From positions 174,270 to 204,774 of the forward strand of contig KN882336.1 of assembly GCA_000934455.1 (NCBI GenBank): DNA of 30,505 nt. Direction: 5' to 3'. Shown here one piece after another: positions 9,634 through 18,563 of the stretch; the stretch's first letter is position 1, and the number at the start of each line of letters is the position of its first letter. The translations under genes and the position numbers were made by a program. Under the pieces are notes generated by a model that ran no database searches, had not been told where the DNA came from, and was given only the letters and a program-made list of their open reading frames with translations. The DNA comes from Apostichopus parvimensis. Lineage: Eukaryota > Echinodermata > Holothuroidea > Aspidochirotida > Stichopodidae.

Positions 9634-9768
9634 CTTTGGGCAAGCTGGACAAGCTGAGCCATCATCATACAAGCCTTCTTCTTCCTCAGGGAGCTTTTCA
9701 GTTTTATAATGAAAGTAGCGAAACTCTTACAATGTCTCGTTTGTTAAGGTGCAATACAAGTATGCAGT
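9634..9768 (-). pseudogene. KDZ exon with ACPACP motif, one frameshift
   Basis: The acceptor GTTCTTTCAG is followed by ACTGCATAC, and the donor is GTAATTT. The start reads CILVLHLNKRDIVR. The frame then shifts, and the continuation is EFRYFHYKTEKLPEEEEGLY, then DDGSACPACPK, ending in phase 0 and matching the next exon. ACPACP immediately before the catalytic strand is typical of KDZ. A loss of about two bases at 9718-9722 would explain the frame change. Confidence 0.75.
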
Positions 9769-10092
9769 CTGAAAGAACAAACAATATATTACCATGTAAG
9801 GTCATAACTCACTCTACAGATATAAGGCCAGCAAGTAAATGAAATTTCAGTCACAAAATACAGAACGCCTGTCAGAATTGTAATAAACTTTAAGGATAAC
9901 ATAAAGCTAAGCACAACAGTTGACCCATTAGCAAAGGAAAACATTTTTAAATTCACAAAGCAAACAATTCATTGACATTGGCATTTTGAATAATGACATA
10001 TGCCACATACCACTTCTATTTCATATCCATTTCATGTATTATGCGAATGGTAGAAATACATTTATGCTCCACAAAAAAGCTCATCTACCTAC

Positions 10093-10311
10093 CTCGGAAT
10101 CTGACATGTCATTTTTCGACTGTAAGGAATGACATATAGCTCGCAGTGAGGATTGACTTTCTAGTAACAGGACTCTCATCCATTCCAACAGTTCAATACG
10201 TATAGCACATCTTGGTCCTTTTGCACTGGAGGGCCAATAGCCACATCGTACAAGACTCTCAACTTCCGGTACACATGAAACAGAATATAAAACCACATGT
10301 GTGACCTCTCC
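10093..10311 (-). pseudogene. KDZ N-terminal half exon (WPSSAKGP segment)
   Basis: The acceptor is TTATAAG and the donor GTAGGTAG. The exon reads GEVTHVVLYSVSC, then PEVESLVRCGYWPSSAKGPR, CAIRIELLEWMRVLLLESQS, and SLRAICHSLQSKNDMSDSE. The order C..E...L...G.WP..P..P......ELL.W...LLLE.Q.SL is the standard region between the Cys-rich domain and the catalytic core of animal KDZ proteins. It is open throughout. The exact acceptor is uncertain because the previous exon appears to end in a different phase. Confidence 0.78.
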
Positions 10312-10842
10312 CTTATAAGCAAAAAAGACAAAGAAATGTATTTGGATGTACAATGATGAAGAAACAAACGATAATCTTCAAGAGAAACCATGAAATTTAA
10401 TTGTACACATTAACCAAGCTGGTTTATTTGTGTTTAACCTGCCTTCTCCCTCATTTCTTTTCTACTTTTCCACTTGTGTACGTTACACGATAAACCAATG
10501 GGAATTTAGCTCTTCTGAGGAACCATTTTTATACTGACTGAACTGTACCTTTATGGTATGGTTGGTAACATCAACACTACATTGCAGAAAATTTGATGTG
10601 ACATCAAAATGACATTAAAATGACCCCATTTACTAAAACTCTGGTAAATTTGTTTCTTATTTGCATAACAAGTAATGTCTGTAACTATCTACCAACTATA
10701 TTAAGTGGGATGTGCTACCTGTTCTAGGGTGTCATCAAGCATATCAACTATGAAAACTCATCATGCTCAGAAGTTCACACCTGCAAAACATTAATTTGCA
10801 ACCAATCAAATGAAAAACAAACTATTGGTGTTTTTACAGTAC

Positions 10843-10948
10843 CTCTATTGTCAAATACATCCATTGACCTCATGAAAAAGTTACCGCAGTCTCCATGGTG
10901 GGTAGCCTTTAGCTCCTTCTTAAAGTTGAAAGTGGAACAAACACCATC
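10843..10948 (-). pseudogene. KDZ N-terminal exon next to LINE insertion
   Basis: The acceptor ATTTGTTTAG precedes GATGGTGT, and the donor is GTACTG. The exon reads DGVCSTFNFKKELKATHHGD, then CGNFFMRSMDVFDNR. The FF..S...F...R pattern resembles the KDZ segment between the CxC-type zinc region and the WP segment. The Tx1-type LINE copy 2 sits 16 bases upstream of this exon, inside the intron. Confidence 0.55.
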
Positions 10949-11124
10949 CTAAACAAATATAATGACCTGGACCGACCGTGTTACGGGAGATCGTTCATGG
11001 TCGGTAGGGCAGGGCTTTTTTTTATATGGGGTAGACCCTCCAGTTTGTTCGGTTGCGGTGTTGCACCGCATTATTTTTCTTTGCTCTATTGTGAAAAAAA
11101 CATGTTTGGCGGAATAGATGTAAT

Positions 11125-11415
11125 GTGGTTTTTAGGGGGAAATTTGCCAGTTGGCAGGCAGTCCTGGAGGCGGTGAAGTCTGACATTCGCCTTAAAATTG
11201 AAGGCGATTTTCGGCGTTTATCTGGGGCTGCCTTTTTTGGACGCTGGTGTGCTGGGGAGGGGTTTTTCGTTTCGCTGCGTGCGGGTCGTCCTTTTGTAGT
11301 TTTTGGAATGTTTGAGTGGGGGGTTGGGCGTTTTGTCTCTGCAGGTCGGCGGGCGTATGTTTTTTTGGGCTCGCTTGACCTGAGTTTCGTTTGTCAGTAT
11401 GGGATGGTTCGGTAG
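11125..11415 (+). pseudogene. LINE C-terminal tail, copy 2
   Basis: This is the last 96 codons of the LINE protein, with no upstream RT because the element is 5' truncated. It keeps the FRGKFASWQAVLEAVKSDIR junction that copy 1 lost. A 1-bp insertion in the A-run just upstream separates it from the small zf-RVT-adjacent remainder at 10964-11100. It is not expressed as a functional protein. Confidence 0.8.
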
Positions 11416-11426
11416 TGCCGTTTGGC

Positions 11427-11459
11427 CGTGACGTTTTGTATCCCGCATGGCGGGTCACG
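11427..11459 (+). other. 3' UTR stem-loop of the Tx1-type LINE (copy 2)
   Basis: The same sequence as the hairpin in copy 1: outer CGTGAC/GTCACG and inner CCGC/GCGG with an ATG loop, ten bases before the element end. Confidence 0.5.
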
Positions 11460-11469
11460 TAAAAAGCAC

Positions 11470-12000
11470 TTTGCTTTGACAGGGAATAAACATCAAAACT
11501 GACATGCATCAGCACATCGTATACATCTAATGGCCCATCAATCCTATCATAGTTCCTCACCCCCTTATCCACAGCCCCATATAACCTATATACATATGGT
11601 ACAGATTCTGAAGTAGGGCAAATATAGTAGTATACCTTGTACGGCACCAAGTTGTGAAACTTTGTATTCAGTGCATGCTTTTCCACTGCACATCCAGGGC
11701 ACATCACTGGTCGAGTGTCGCAGTCAAAACAGATGACCAATACTTCAGGGGAGGGTTGGGAACAAAACTGGCAACGGGTACAGAGGATTCAATGTATGCT
11801 GTTTGTACATTTCTTCTAATATTTTGCCATGCTCTGACCTCTTCCTCTTTCTTGGTTGGTTCAGTCTCTGCAGCTGATGGACTTTTCTCTATCCTGACCT
11901 CAACAGCCACATGATCCATAGATGGAGTTCGACTGGATGATGGTGCTGTTCTGTCACATACATTTTCAGTTGAAACATGTGGTAGAAATTGACTGGAATC
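11470..12000 (-). pseudogene. KDZ N-terminal exon (Cys-rich, CxC-like), one frameshift
   Basis: The acceptor ATCTTAG precedes GATTCC. The exon reads DSSQFLPHVSTENVC, then an acidic linker with PTKKEEEVRAWQNIRRNVQT and AYIESSVP. Near 11735 the frame shifts and it continues as LVICFDCDTRPVMCPGCAVE, then KHALNTKFHNL, ending with YDVLMHVSFDVYSLSKQ. W...R......ET followed by C..C....C..C....H is the zinc-binding N-terminal module often found before KDZ transposase domains. The downstream end merges directly into the 3' end of LINE copy 2, so the original donor is lost or unclear. Upstream exons, if any, were not found. Confidence 0.7.
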
Positions 12001-12239
12001 CTAAGATCTTACAATGACTTAAACTTCCTTATTAATATTTACCATAAATTTCAGTTTAGAGAGCAGAACCCACTTTAAAAAGTAAAATTAATTAGTATGG
12101 CATATAAATTTGCAGACAAGAAAAATATTTGGGTAGTTTGGTAGATGCTGCTTTTGTTTAAGGCTGTTGTCAAATGGCATTTCAGGTCAGTTGAGGCCAT
12201 AAAGTGGAGTTGTTGTATGTATGCCATATATGCCCTTAC

Positions 12240-12780
12240 TCAAAATCCATATATGGCCCAATTATGGCAATTTGTATCTGGCCCATACCTGTGCCATATA
12301 TGGAATTTATATCTGGCCATAACAAGGCCATATCTGCCCCAGATAAAACTTTATATGGGTCACTTTTTATCTGGACCAGATATGGTCCATATATGGCAAA
12401 TCCATATCTGGCCCATATATGGCAAATCCATATCTGGCCCATATATAGCAGATCCATATATGGCTTATATATGGCAAATCCATATCTGGCCCATATATGG
12501 CAAATCCATATCTGGCCCATATATGGCAAATCCATATCTGGCCCATATATAGCAGATCCATATATGGCTAATATATGGCAAATCCATATCTGGCCCATAT
12601 ATGGCAGATCCAGATCTGAGAAATCCATATTTGGCTCATATATGGCACATCCATATCTGGCCCATATATGGCACATCCATATCTGGCCCATATATGGCAC
12701 ATCCATATCTGGCCCATTACTTAGAAATCCATATCTGGCTCATATATGCCACATCCATATATATATAGCCCTTGATAAAT
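12240..12780. repeat. 26-bp satellite with repeated CCATATATGG (CArG-like) sites
   Basis: Imperfect tandem array. The unit is about 26 bp, for example CCATATATGG at 12387, 12413, 12662 and 12688, each pair 26 bases apart. Each unit holds CCATATATGG or CATATCTGG separated by GCAAATC, GCACATC or GCCC. I count about eleven perfect CCATATATGG. This fits the serum-response-factor consensus CC(A/T)6GG, but simple satellite drift may explain it. All frames lack stops, so long open frames across it on both strands are artefacts. Confidence 0.9.
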
Positions 12781-14346
12781 CCATTACTGTCCCATATTAT
12801 GATAAATCCAGATTGAACTACTTTAAAACAATGGCTACAACTGTGCCAGAACTTCATCTGGCGATGTAAAGAAATATTATTTGAAACCAAATAAAGACAA
12901 TATATGGCACAGTTAAAGCAACTCTTTATTTACTGCTTAATTATCTGGCCATTAATTACAATTCCTGTTTGATCCATCAGTAGGTATTTTGTTTTTTCTT
13001 GTTTCACCTTACCCACAGTATGTCCAAGCCTTTACAAATAAAAAACTAATACTAAAAAAGGGTCTTCTGTTCAAACGATTATTAAGGCAATATGACCGTC
13101 AGAACAAAAATACATGGTTAAGAGAATAAAATATCCTGGCATGATAAAATGTTGACGAATAAATTGGCACTTGAAAGCCTGCTTCATGACAAAATGCCCA
13201 AATGCCCATCACTCTGCCGTCTTCAGTCTCTGCAAGGTCTGCGAGTTCTTTCATGGACACAATTCTCAAAATAATGACGAAGACATATAAAGTTGGGATT
13301 ACTTTATTTCCAGCACATTCCAAACCCAGTTGTGTATATAACTTTTTGTGACACACAGTTTTATTTGTGACTCACAATGCTTCCAACTTGAAAGAGATTT
13401 CAAAATCATTTCAAATTGTGTGTGGAAGAAACCCATCTCCAGACAATTAGACCAAACAAGCAAGCCTTTATTGGAGGTAAAGATCAACTTATCTTGGACT
13501 TAAGAATCTGCAGTATTGGCTTCAAACATATCACTCAAAAAGATCCTTGCTGTTACCTAATCCGACTGCTTTGGTCATAAAATGACCGCTGTTCAAAAAT
13601 TTGCCTGCACGCTCTGACAGCTATTTTACTTGTACGAGAGTCTTTGTGTATACCGTACTGTAAAAGTATACTTAAACTTTAAACTGGCATCGCGCTATAC
13701 CACTAGTACACTTAAAAATAATACTTGAAGGTTGAGTTCTTTATTCTTCTGTGGTCCTGTAGAGGTTGATACTACATTGCATTGTGCTATTCCTTTGTTT
13801 AATATATTTGGTTTAGTAAATAAGTTCCAGGAGGGCGATATATGTTCCATTCAGTATCGAAGTTCAGTCCCGAAATATGTTGTTTCCATCCGTTCCAAAA
13901 AATTTCTTCCTTACTTCTGACTGTTCAGTTCACTATAGAATCCTTTGGCAATGTCCTGACATCAATAGGTTATTTTTTACGAATCTCCATCACCCTTCTT
14001 AATGTACCAATCCTTTCTGTTAAATTTCCTTCTGTTCTCTACCCCTACAATGTGTACACTGTTTTTCCTATGTCACTCCCAGAGTATCAATACACATATG
14101 TCCTTTGTTCCAAAGAAGGTTTTCACACCATGGGGTCTGTTTTTACCTCCATGTTCACACTTAATTACCCTCTGAGTCAACCTTTTTCCATCATCCTGTG
14201 GTTGCCTAGCAACCCAGATAGATCAAGTAGCCAATTTATACTCCCTTTGACTTAGTGTGCACTGTAAGTGCTTTACCATTAAAAAAAATATGTGCAGTAC
14301 TAAATATAGGGCATGGTAAATCTCTGTGAAAATACACTATGTAAGA
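12781..14346. other. No recognisable gene
   Basis: About 1.5 kb of AT-rich sequence up to the gap. Short open frames occur on both strands, the longest at 13842-14255 on plus and 13099-13356 on minus. None gives a familiar domain or convincing splice pairs. Confidence 0.4.
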
Positions 14347-15326
14347 NNNNNNNNNNNNNNNNNNNNNNNNNNNNNNNNNNNNNNNNNNNNNNNNNNNNNN
14401 NNNNNNNNNNNNNNNNNNNNNNNNNNNNNNNNNNNNNNNNNNNNNNNNNNNNNNNNNNNNNNNNNNNNNNNNNNNNNNNNNNNNNNNNNNNNNNNNNNNN
14501 NNNNNNNNNNNNNNNNNNNNNNNNNNNNNNNNNNNNNNNNNNNNNNNNNNNNNNNNNNNNNNNNNNNNNNNNNNNNNNNNNNNNNNNNNNNNNNNNNNNN
14601 NNNNNNNNNNNNNNNNNNNNNNNNNNNNNNNNNNNNNNNNNNNNNNNNNNNNNNNNNNNNNNNNNNNNNNNNNNNNNNNNNNNNNNNNNNNNNNNNNNNN
14701 NNNNNNNNNNNNNNNNNNNNNNNNNNNNNNNNNNNNNNNNNNNNNNNNNNNNNNNNNNNNNNNNNNNNNNNNNNNNNNNNNNNNNNNNNNNNNNNNNNNN
14801 NNNNNNNNNNNNNNNNNNNNNNNNNNNNNNNNNNNNNNNNNNNNNNNNNNNNNNNNNNNNNNNNNNNNNNNNNNNNNNNNNNNNNNNNNNNNNNNNNNNN
14901 NNNNNNNNNNNNNNNNNNNNNNNNNNNNNNNNNNNNNNNNNNNNNNNNNNNNNNNNNNNNNNNNNNNNNNNNNNNNNNNNNNNNNNNNNNNNNNNNNNNN
15001 NNNNNNNNNNNNNNNNNNNNNNNNNNNNNNNNNNNNNNNNNNNNNNNNNNNNNNNNNNNNNNNNNNNNNNNNNNNNNNNNNNNNNNNNNNNNNNNNNNNN
15101 NNNNNNNNNNNNNNNNNNNNNNNNNNNNNNNNNNNNNNNNNNNNNNNNNNNNNNNNNNNNNNNNNNNNNNNNNNNNNNNNNNNNNNNNNNNNNNNNNNNN
15201 NNNNNNNNNNNNNNNNNNNNNNNNNNNNNNNNNNNNNNNNNNNNNNNNNNNNNNNNNNNNNNNNNNNNNNNNNNNNNNNNNNNNNNNNNNNNNNNNNNNN
15301 NNNNNNNNNNNNNNNNNNNNNNNNNN
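14347..15326. other. Assembly gap (980 N)
   Basis: A run of N from 14347 to 15326. The right edge opens directly into a 65-bp tandem repeat, so the gap probably covers an unresolved repeat array of unknown true length. Confidence 0.98.
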
Positions 15327-15465
15327 TATCTGACTTTATATGGCCATATCAAACTTGATATGCATATCTGACTTACAAGTATATCAAGATATATCTGGCT
15401 TTATATGGCCATATCAAACTTTATACGGATATCTGGCTTACAATTATATCAAGATATGTCTGGCC
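15327..15465. repeat. 65-bp tandem repeat flanking the gap
   Basis: Two full units (15327-15391, 15392-15456) and the start of a third. Each has TATCTGRCTTTATATGGCC, then ATATCAAACTT, then ATATCTGRCTTACAAGTAT-like sequence and ATCAAGATA. ATATGGCCATAT is a 12-bp palindrome within each unit. The TATCTGGC and TATATGGC words are shared with the 26-bp satellite at 12240-12780, suggesting a related or co-evolving satellite. Confidence 0.9.
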
Positions 15466-15728
15466 TTCACGACACGATTGCATTAACTATAGGAAAATGA
15501 CGCAGATCGAAAGCATTGGTGGAGTAGGCCTACGTACTGGTTAGACTGAATATGTAATTCATTTAACTTGTTTCATGTTGGTTGTTAACTTGCCTAAGCA
15601 TAGTTAATGTACAGCGAAAACTTTTGTGTTGCGATGGAAATAGTTCAGGTCGTTATTAGATTTAGCACCCCAGTCGCTTTCTGTAATATCTGACTATCAA
15701 AAGTCTCCTTGAATGGCTTGTAAGGGTC

Positions 15729-15829
15729 CACGATAGATATCGTGAAATTCATAACATGTGTGATGAAGTTATAGCACAGCATGATAATATCGTGGATGAC
15801 CATTGCAAAGAACCACGATAGTTATCGTG
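15729..15829. repeat. Paired CACGATA-NN-TATCGTG palindromes
   Basis: CACGATA-GA-TATCGTG at 15729-15744 and CACGATA-GT-TATCGTG at 15814-15829 are both perfect 7+7 palindromes with 2-nt centres, 85 bases apart. A single TATCGTG half lies between them at 15788-15794. Confidence 0.85.
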
Positions 15830-16624
15830 ACGACAACGAGAATCGGGTGTCTCAACCATGGTCCAGGTAGATCTACATGGGTGGGTGGTGTGGGGAGGGT
15901 GCAGATACATACATGTCAATGGTGGGGGTTGCATTGAGCATTAAGAATGGGGGAATAAAGAACTATAGAATGAGAGTTCTGCCATTTCATTGTGTTCACA
16001 ATTCACCTACATAACAAAAATAACCTAAGCATAACATGGAGGTTGTATGGTTCAATATTACAGTTTGTTGTTAAAGTATGTCAAGGAGAGAAATTTAAAA
16101 TGGCACATTTTAATAGAAATATCAAGTAGACTGGATTGAGAAATTGAGCAAGTAATTGTTTCCTAAATGAGAGGGGGGGGGGGTTAAAAGAAAATGTTGA
16201 CTCGGAGAAGCAAAAATGTAAATTTTAATTTCCCATATCAGTTTTTTACCATTGGAGACATGGCAATCAAAATACACATGGCCAGGTCAATTATGAATTT
16301 GATGACCACGCTTGTACCTGGCAATTACACTGAGAATGTGTGAATTAAATAGTGAAACAATTGAACAAGTGTTTCCCATACCTAAGCAATGACCACCTTT
16401 TTATCTCTGTACAGTGTTGATATGAAAATTATTAGACAGATTATACCATCCTTCTTTCAATATTCCAGGTTATAGAAGAACCAACGGAGGAAGCTGCCCA
16501 AGGACCATCAAATAGAAGGCATTGAAGGTAAACAATACCAGCTAGTGGATTAGTTTTGATTCTGCACCAAGAGCAGATGAAGCAGCCATATATGTGTGAC
16601 ACCAGCTTGTAATCAGAATAGCAC

Positions 16625-16760
16625 AAGATGGGGAAAATGCATAGATCTCATATTTAATTTGTGGATGTACCTTACGGAATCCCATTGTATTTGGTGGAGC
16701 TCGCCAGTGGTCAATGGAGGTCAAAAGGAGCTGTAATGTTTTTGGTAGGGGTGAAAGGTT
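16625..16760. repeat. Interspersed AGGTCA-type repeat, copy 1 (diverged)
   Basis: It contains the family words CTCATATTTAATTTGTGGATGT, CCATTGTATTTGGTGGAGCT and GGAGGTCAAAAGG, in the same order as the better copy at 17910-18125. It is a diverged member. Confidence 0.5.
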
Positions 16761-17729
16761 TGTAATTTCAATCTTGACTGGGCTTTTTCAGTTTTGAGTT
16801 ATCATTGTATATGATAAGATTTGCTATTTCATTTTGGAACACAACTACTCATGGTACAACAATTGAAGTGTGTATGATTTGGCCAATAAGTGCAATTTAA
16901 CTACCTTCCATCATTCAGTGGGTGACATTCAAATGTGCTTTTCTCTTTTTCCCCCTCTTCTCTTTAGTGAAAGAATGGATGAGGTGCATCAGCTCCCATT
17001 TATTGCAACTGACTTTGTGAAAGTGGATTGGTACTTTAATGTGCAAAGACTATGACTATGTGCCTTGACAACTTCAAACATGTTGCAAGTTTTCATTTGA
17101 CATTGAGTCTGAAAAACATTACCCTGGTAGCCATGTATGTAAATTTTTAAAGCATGCAAGTTTTAGTCATGAATGAGTGGATTTATTTTGCCTCATATTT
17201 TGTTTGCAAGTAAACTGTTGTAATTGAAACCAGAGTCAATACTTTATGGTTCAAAATTCCCATTTCATGATAAATAGAAAAAATGCAGGGCACATTCTTT
17301 GTCTGGACACTTTCTTTGCAAACATTGACCTCAAGTGATGAAACATATTATGCCAATACTTTCTTTCTAACAAAGTACTGACTTAGGGAATGCTGAACCT
17401 TCAATTATTTTATTCTATGTTATTTTATTTTACTTCTTTAAGTTCTGTTTTATTTTATTTGACTTATTTTATTGTATTAGTCATTTAATCCTTTTAGTTA
17501 CTTTCATGATTAAAACCTCGTGTAGGCAACTTCAGCAGTTGATGCTCTGATACAAATATAAGTTATCAATACAACTTTTTATTTTTAATCACAGTTTTGC
17601 CTTTGGAGTGTATCACTTTTACTTAATGAGTATTGCTTTGCATGTACTCCGTCACACATATTTTTGTATCTCAAGATTAAAATGTTTAAGAATGATGATC
17701 TTGTAACAAATAATTCGATCAAAATACAG

Positions 17730-17837
17730 GCCTGTTGAATTTCTGGATGATTCTGATTCGGCACTGGAACAGGCATTACAAGAAAGCTTGAATGAGTATG
17801 AAGAAGATGATCCCAGGCAAGAAGGTACCCATGCAAG
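17730..17837 (+). CDS. HECT ubiquitin ligase gene, exon with UIM
   Basis: The acceptor is AATACAG at 17723-17729 and the donor GTAGTA at 17838. It reads PVEFLDDSDSALEQALQESL, then NEYEEDDPRQEGTHA. The core ALEQALQESLNE fits the ubiquitin-interacting motif (acidic stretch, L..AL..SL.E) exactly. Such UIMs occur in G2E3-like HECT proteins of fish and invertebrates. It is the first secure exon of the plus-strand gene. It enters needing phase 2 and leaves in phase 2, joining the exon at 18520 in frame. A competing donor at 17825 (GTACCC) is less consistent with the phase. Confidence 0.75.
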
Positions 17838-17909
17838 GTAGTATTTCTTTGTTCTCAAAATATGACTGACCCAGGTTTTCATACTGGAACACACCACAGA
17901 AGCTCATGT

Positions 17910-18125
17910 CAGGTTATGCCAGGTCAAAGGTCATTTGGGGTCACAAGGGGTGAAATTGTGAAAACCTTGTAAACACAATGTCTGAAGAAGGGGATCATGG
18001 GCAGACCTCATATTTGGTGTGTAGGAGTACCACATTGTGTAATAGAAGCCTACTGTTTTGGTGGAGGGCAAAGATCATTAGGTGTGTCATCAGAGGTAAA
18101 ATCTTGAAACCCTTGTAAACATGTA
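17910..18125. repeat. Interspersed AGGTCA-type repeat, copy 2
   Basis: This intronic repeat has AGGTCAAAGGTCA at 17921-17933 (perfect DR1 spacing) followed by TTTG and GGGTCA at 17938-17943 (DR4 spacing). Family words CTTGTAAACACAATGTCTGA, GACCTCATATTTGGTGTGT and CTACTGTTTTGGTGGAGG follow, then a second, weaker AGGTGTGTCA block. Other members lie at 16625, 21180 and 22135. Confidence 0.7.
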
Positions 18126-18394
18126 AACCCTCACTATACATTTTGTCAGATTCCTGAAGAAAACTGCTCATGTTACATCATCAAAACCACGATGCATTTT
18201 TGCATTGTTTTTTTTATTTTAACAGTTAAGAGGACCTACATTTTCTGCATTGTCTGTAATTACCAGTAGTATCTCTCCCTCCTTGGCAACTAATGTATCA
18301 TATTAAATGACAATTAGCATCCCCCTGGCACCCATGCCCTCCCCCACTCCATCCGACCCAACGAACAATATATATATGTTTTGCGATAAATATA

Positions 18395-18457
18395 GGTTAT
18401 GCATAACGTATATATATGTAGAACAAACATAAGTCATATATATATTACTGCATAACC
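18395..18457. repeat. AT-rich imperfect inverted repeat
   Basis: GGTTATGCATAACGTATATATATG (18395-18418) pairs imperfectly with 18435-18457 (reverse complement begins GGTTATGCAGTAA) over a 16-nt spacer. The flanks are also ATATAT-rich. It lies in the intron after the UIM exon and is probably a cruciform-prone simple-sequence region. Confidence 0.6.
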
Positions 18458-18519
18458 AACATATATTCCTCGTTATAATCAATATATATAGTATATAATA
18501 TTGTCACATATTATTTCAG

Positions 18520-18563
18520 ACTGCTCATCAAGGCAATGTGTCAAGAGAGTGGGATGCTTGAAG
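18520..18563 (+). CDS. HECT ligase gene, small exon
   Basis: The acceptor is TTATTTCAG and the donor GTAGAT. Entered in phase 2 it reads LLIKAMCQESGMLE without a stop and leaves in phase 1, matching the next exon at 19334. There is no domain by itself. Support is the splice signals, the phase match on both sides, and its position just before the HECT N-terminal boundary, where family members have L...A....LF.G-like sequence. Confidence 0.6.

Larger units (their letters stand above)
10964..11469 (+). mobile_element. 5'-truncated L1/Tx1-group LINE (copy 2)
   Basis: It matches copy 1 at 1306-1791 almost base for base; by eye there are about a dozen substitutions, one extra A in an A-run near 11094-11100, and 19 bp that copy 1 lacks near 11145. 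It begins at GACCTGGACC and ends at GTAAAAAGCAC. It is inserted antisense to the KDZ locus, at the intron edge between the exons at 11470-12000 and 10843-10948. No target-site duplication is visible in the flanks (AATATAAT on the left, TTTGCTTTG on the right). 5' truncation is typical of target-primed reverse transcription. Confidence 0.92.
1990..12000 (-). mobile_element. Decayed multi-exon KDZ (Kyakuja-Dileera-Zisupton) transposase locus
   Basis: Small minus-strand exons spread over about 10 kb read, in order, as a KDZ-superfamily DDE transposase. The order is a Cys-rich N-terminus, a LLLE-type helical segment with WPSSAKGP, ACPACP, SLDANFGL, GVFGSACRHGVP, HVIYDIACKFETH, YGLTDGEG, TKEMTPSHRIDLLSDAL, and a C-terminal RQAIAQRVGKQIKK region. 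Most exons have GT donors and pyrimidine-AG acceptors, and several junctions keep phase. Lesions include frameshifts in the exons near 11.74, 9.72, 9.03, 6.78 and 3.51 kb, stops in the exons at 3365-3554 and 1990-2367, and a LINE inserted at 10964-11469. KDZ proteins are RNase H-fold cut-and-paste transposases. Terminal inverted repeats were not found, so the outer limits are those of the recognised exons only. Confidence 0.82.
15466..17729. other. Upstream region of the HECT gene, no secure exon
   Basis: This stretch lies between the gap-side satellite and the first secure exon of the plus-strand HECT gene. It holds the CACGATA palindromes, one AGGTCA-type repeat copy and TTTTA-rich sequence near 17400-17465. 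One possible small exon at 16476-16528 (acceptor TTATAG, donor GTAAAC, reading KNQRRKLPKDHQIEGIEG) is open but unsupported by any motif. The promoter and 5' exons of the gene are not identified. Confidence 0.35.

Noticed and set aside
10950..11485. Target-site duplication around LINE copy 2
   Set aside because: The flanking AATATAAT and TTTGCTTTG sequences do not match in any convincing way.
12204..12869. Long open frames on both strands across 12.2-12.9 kb (up to 221 codons)
   Set aside because: They are stop-free translations of the 26-bp satellite; both strands are open and the peptide simply repeats the unit.
13099..13356. Minus-strand frame with MKELADLAETEDGRVMG
   Set aside because: The sentence looks protein-like, but no family, splice pair or neighbour supports it. 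It could be an upstream KDZ exon, but the evidence is insufficient.
13842..14255. 137-codon plus-strand frame
   Set aside because: No recognisable domain, Phe/Ser/Leu-rich from AT-biased sequence, no splice or start support.
14300..15371. Open frames of more than 330 codons
   Set aside because: They consist of the N gap.
16476..16528. Possible 5' exon of the HECT gene
   Set aside because: Open and with plausible splice sites, but its phase (1) does not fit the next exon (needs 2) and it has no motif.
16962..17055. Possible exon after a strong pyrimidine tract (reading ERMDEVHQLPFIATDF)
   Set aside because: A good acceptor, but the frame ends at a stop with no donor before it, and nothing links it to the HECT gene.
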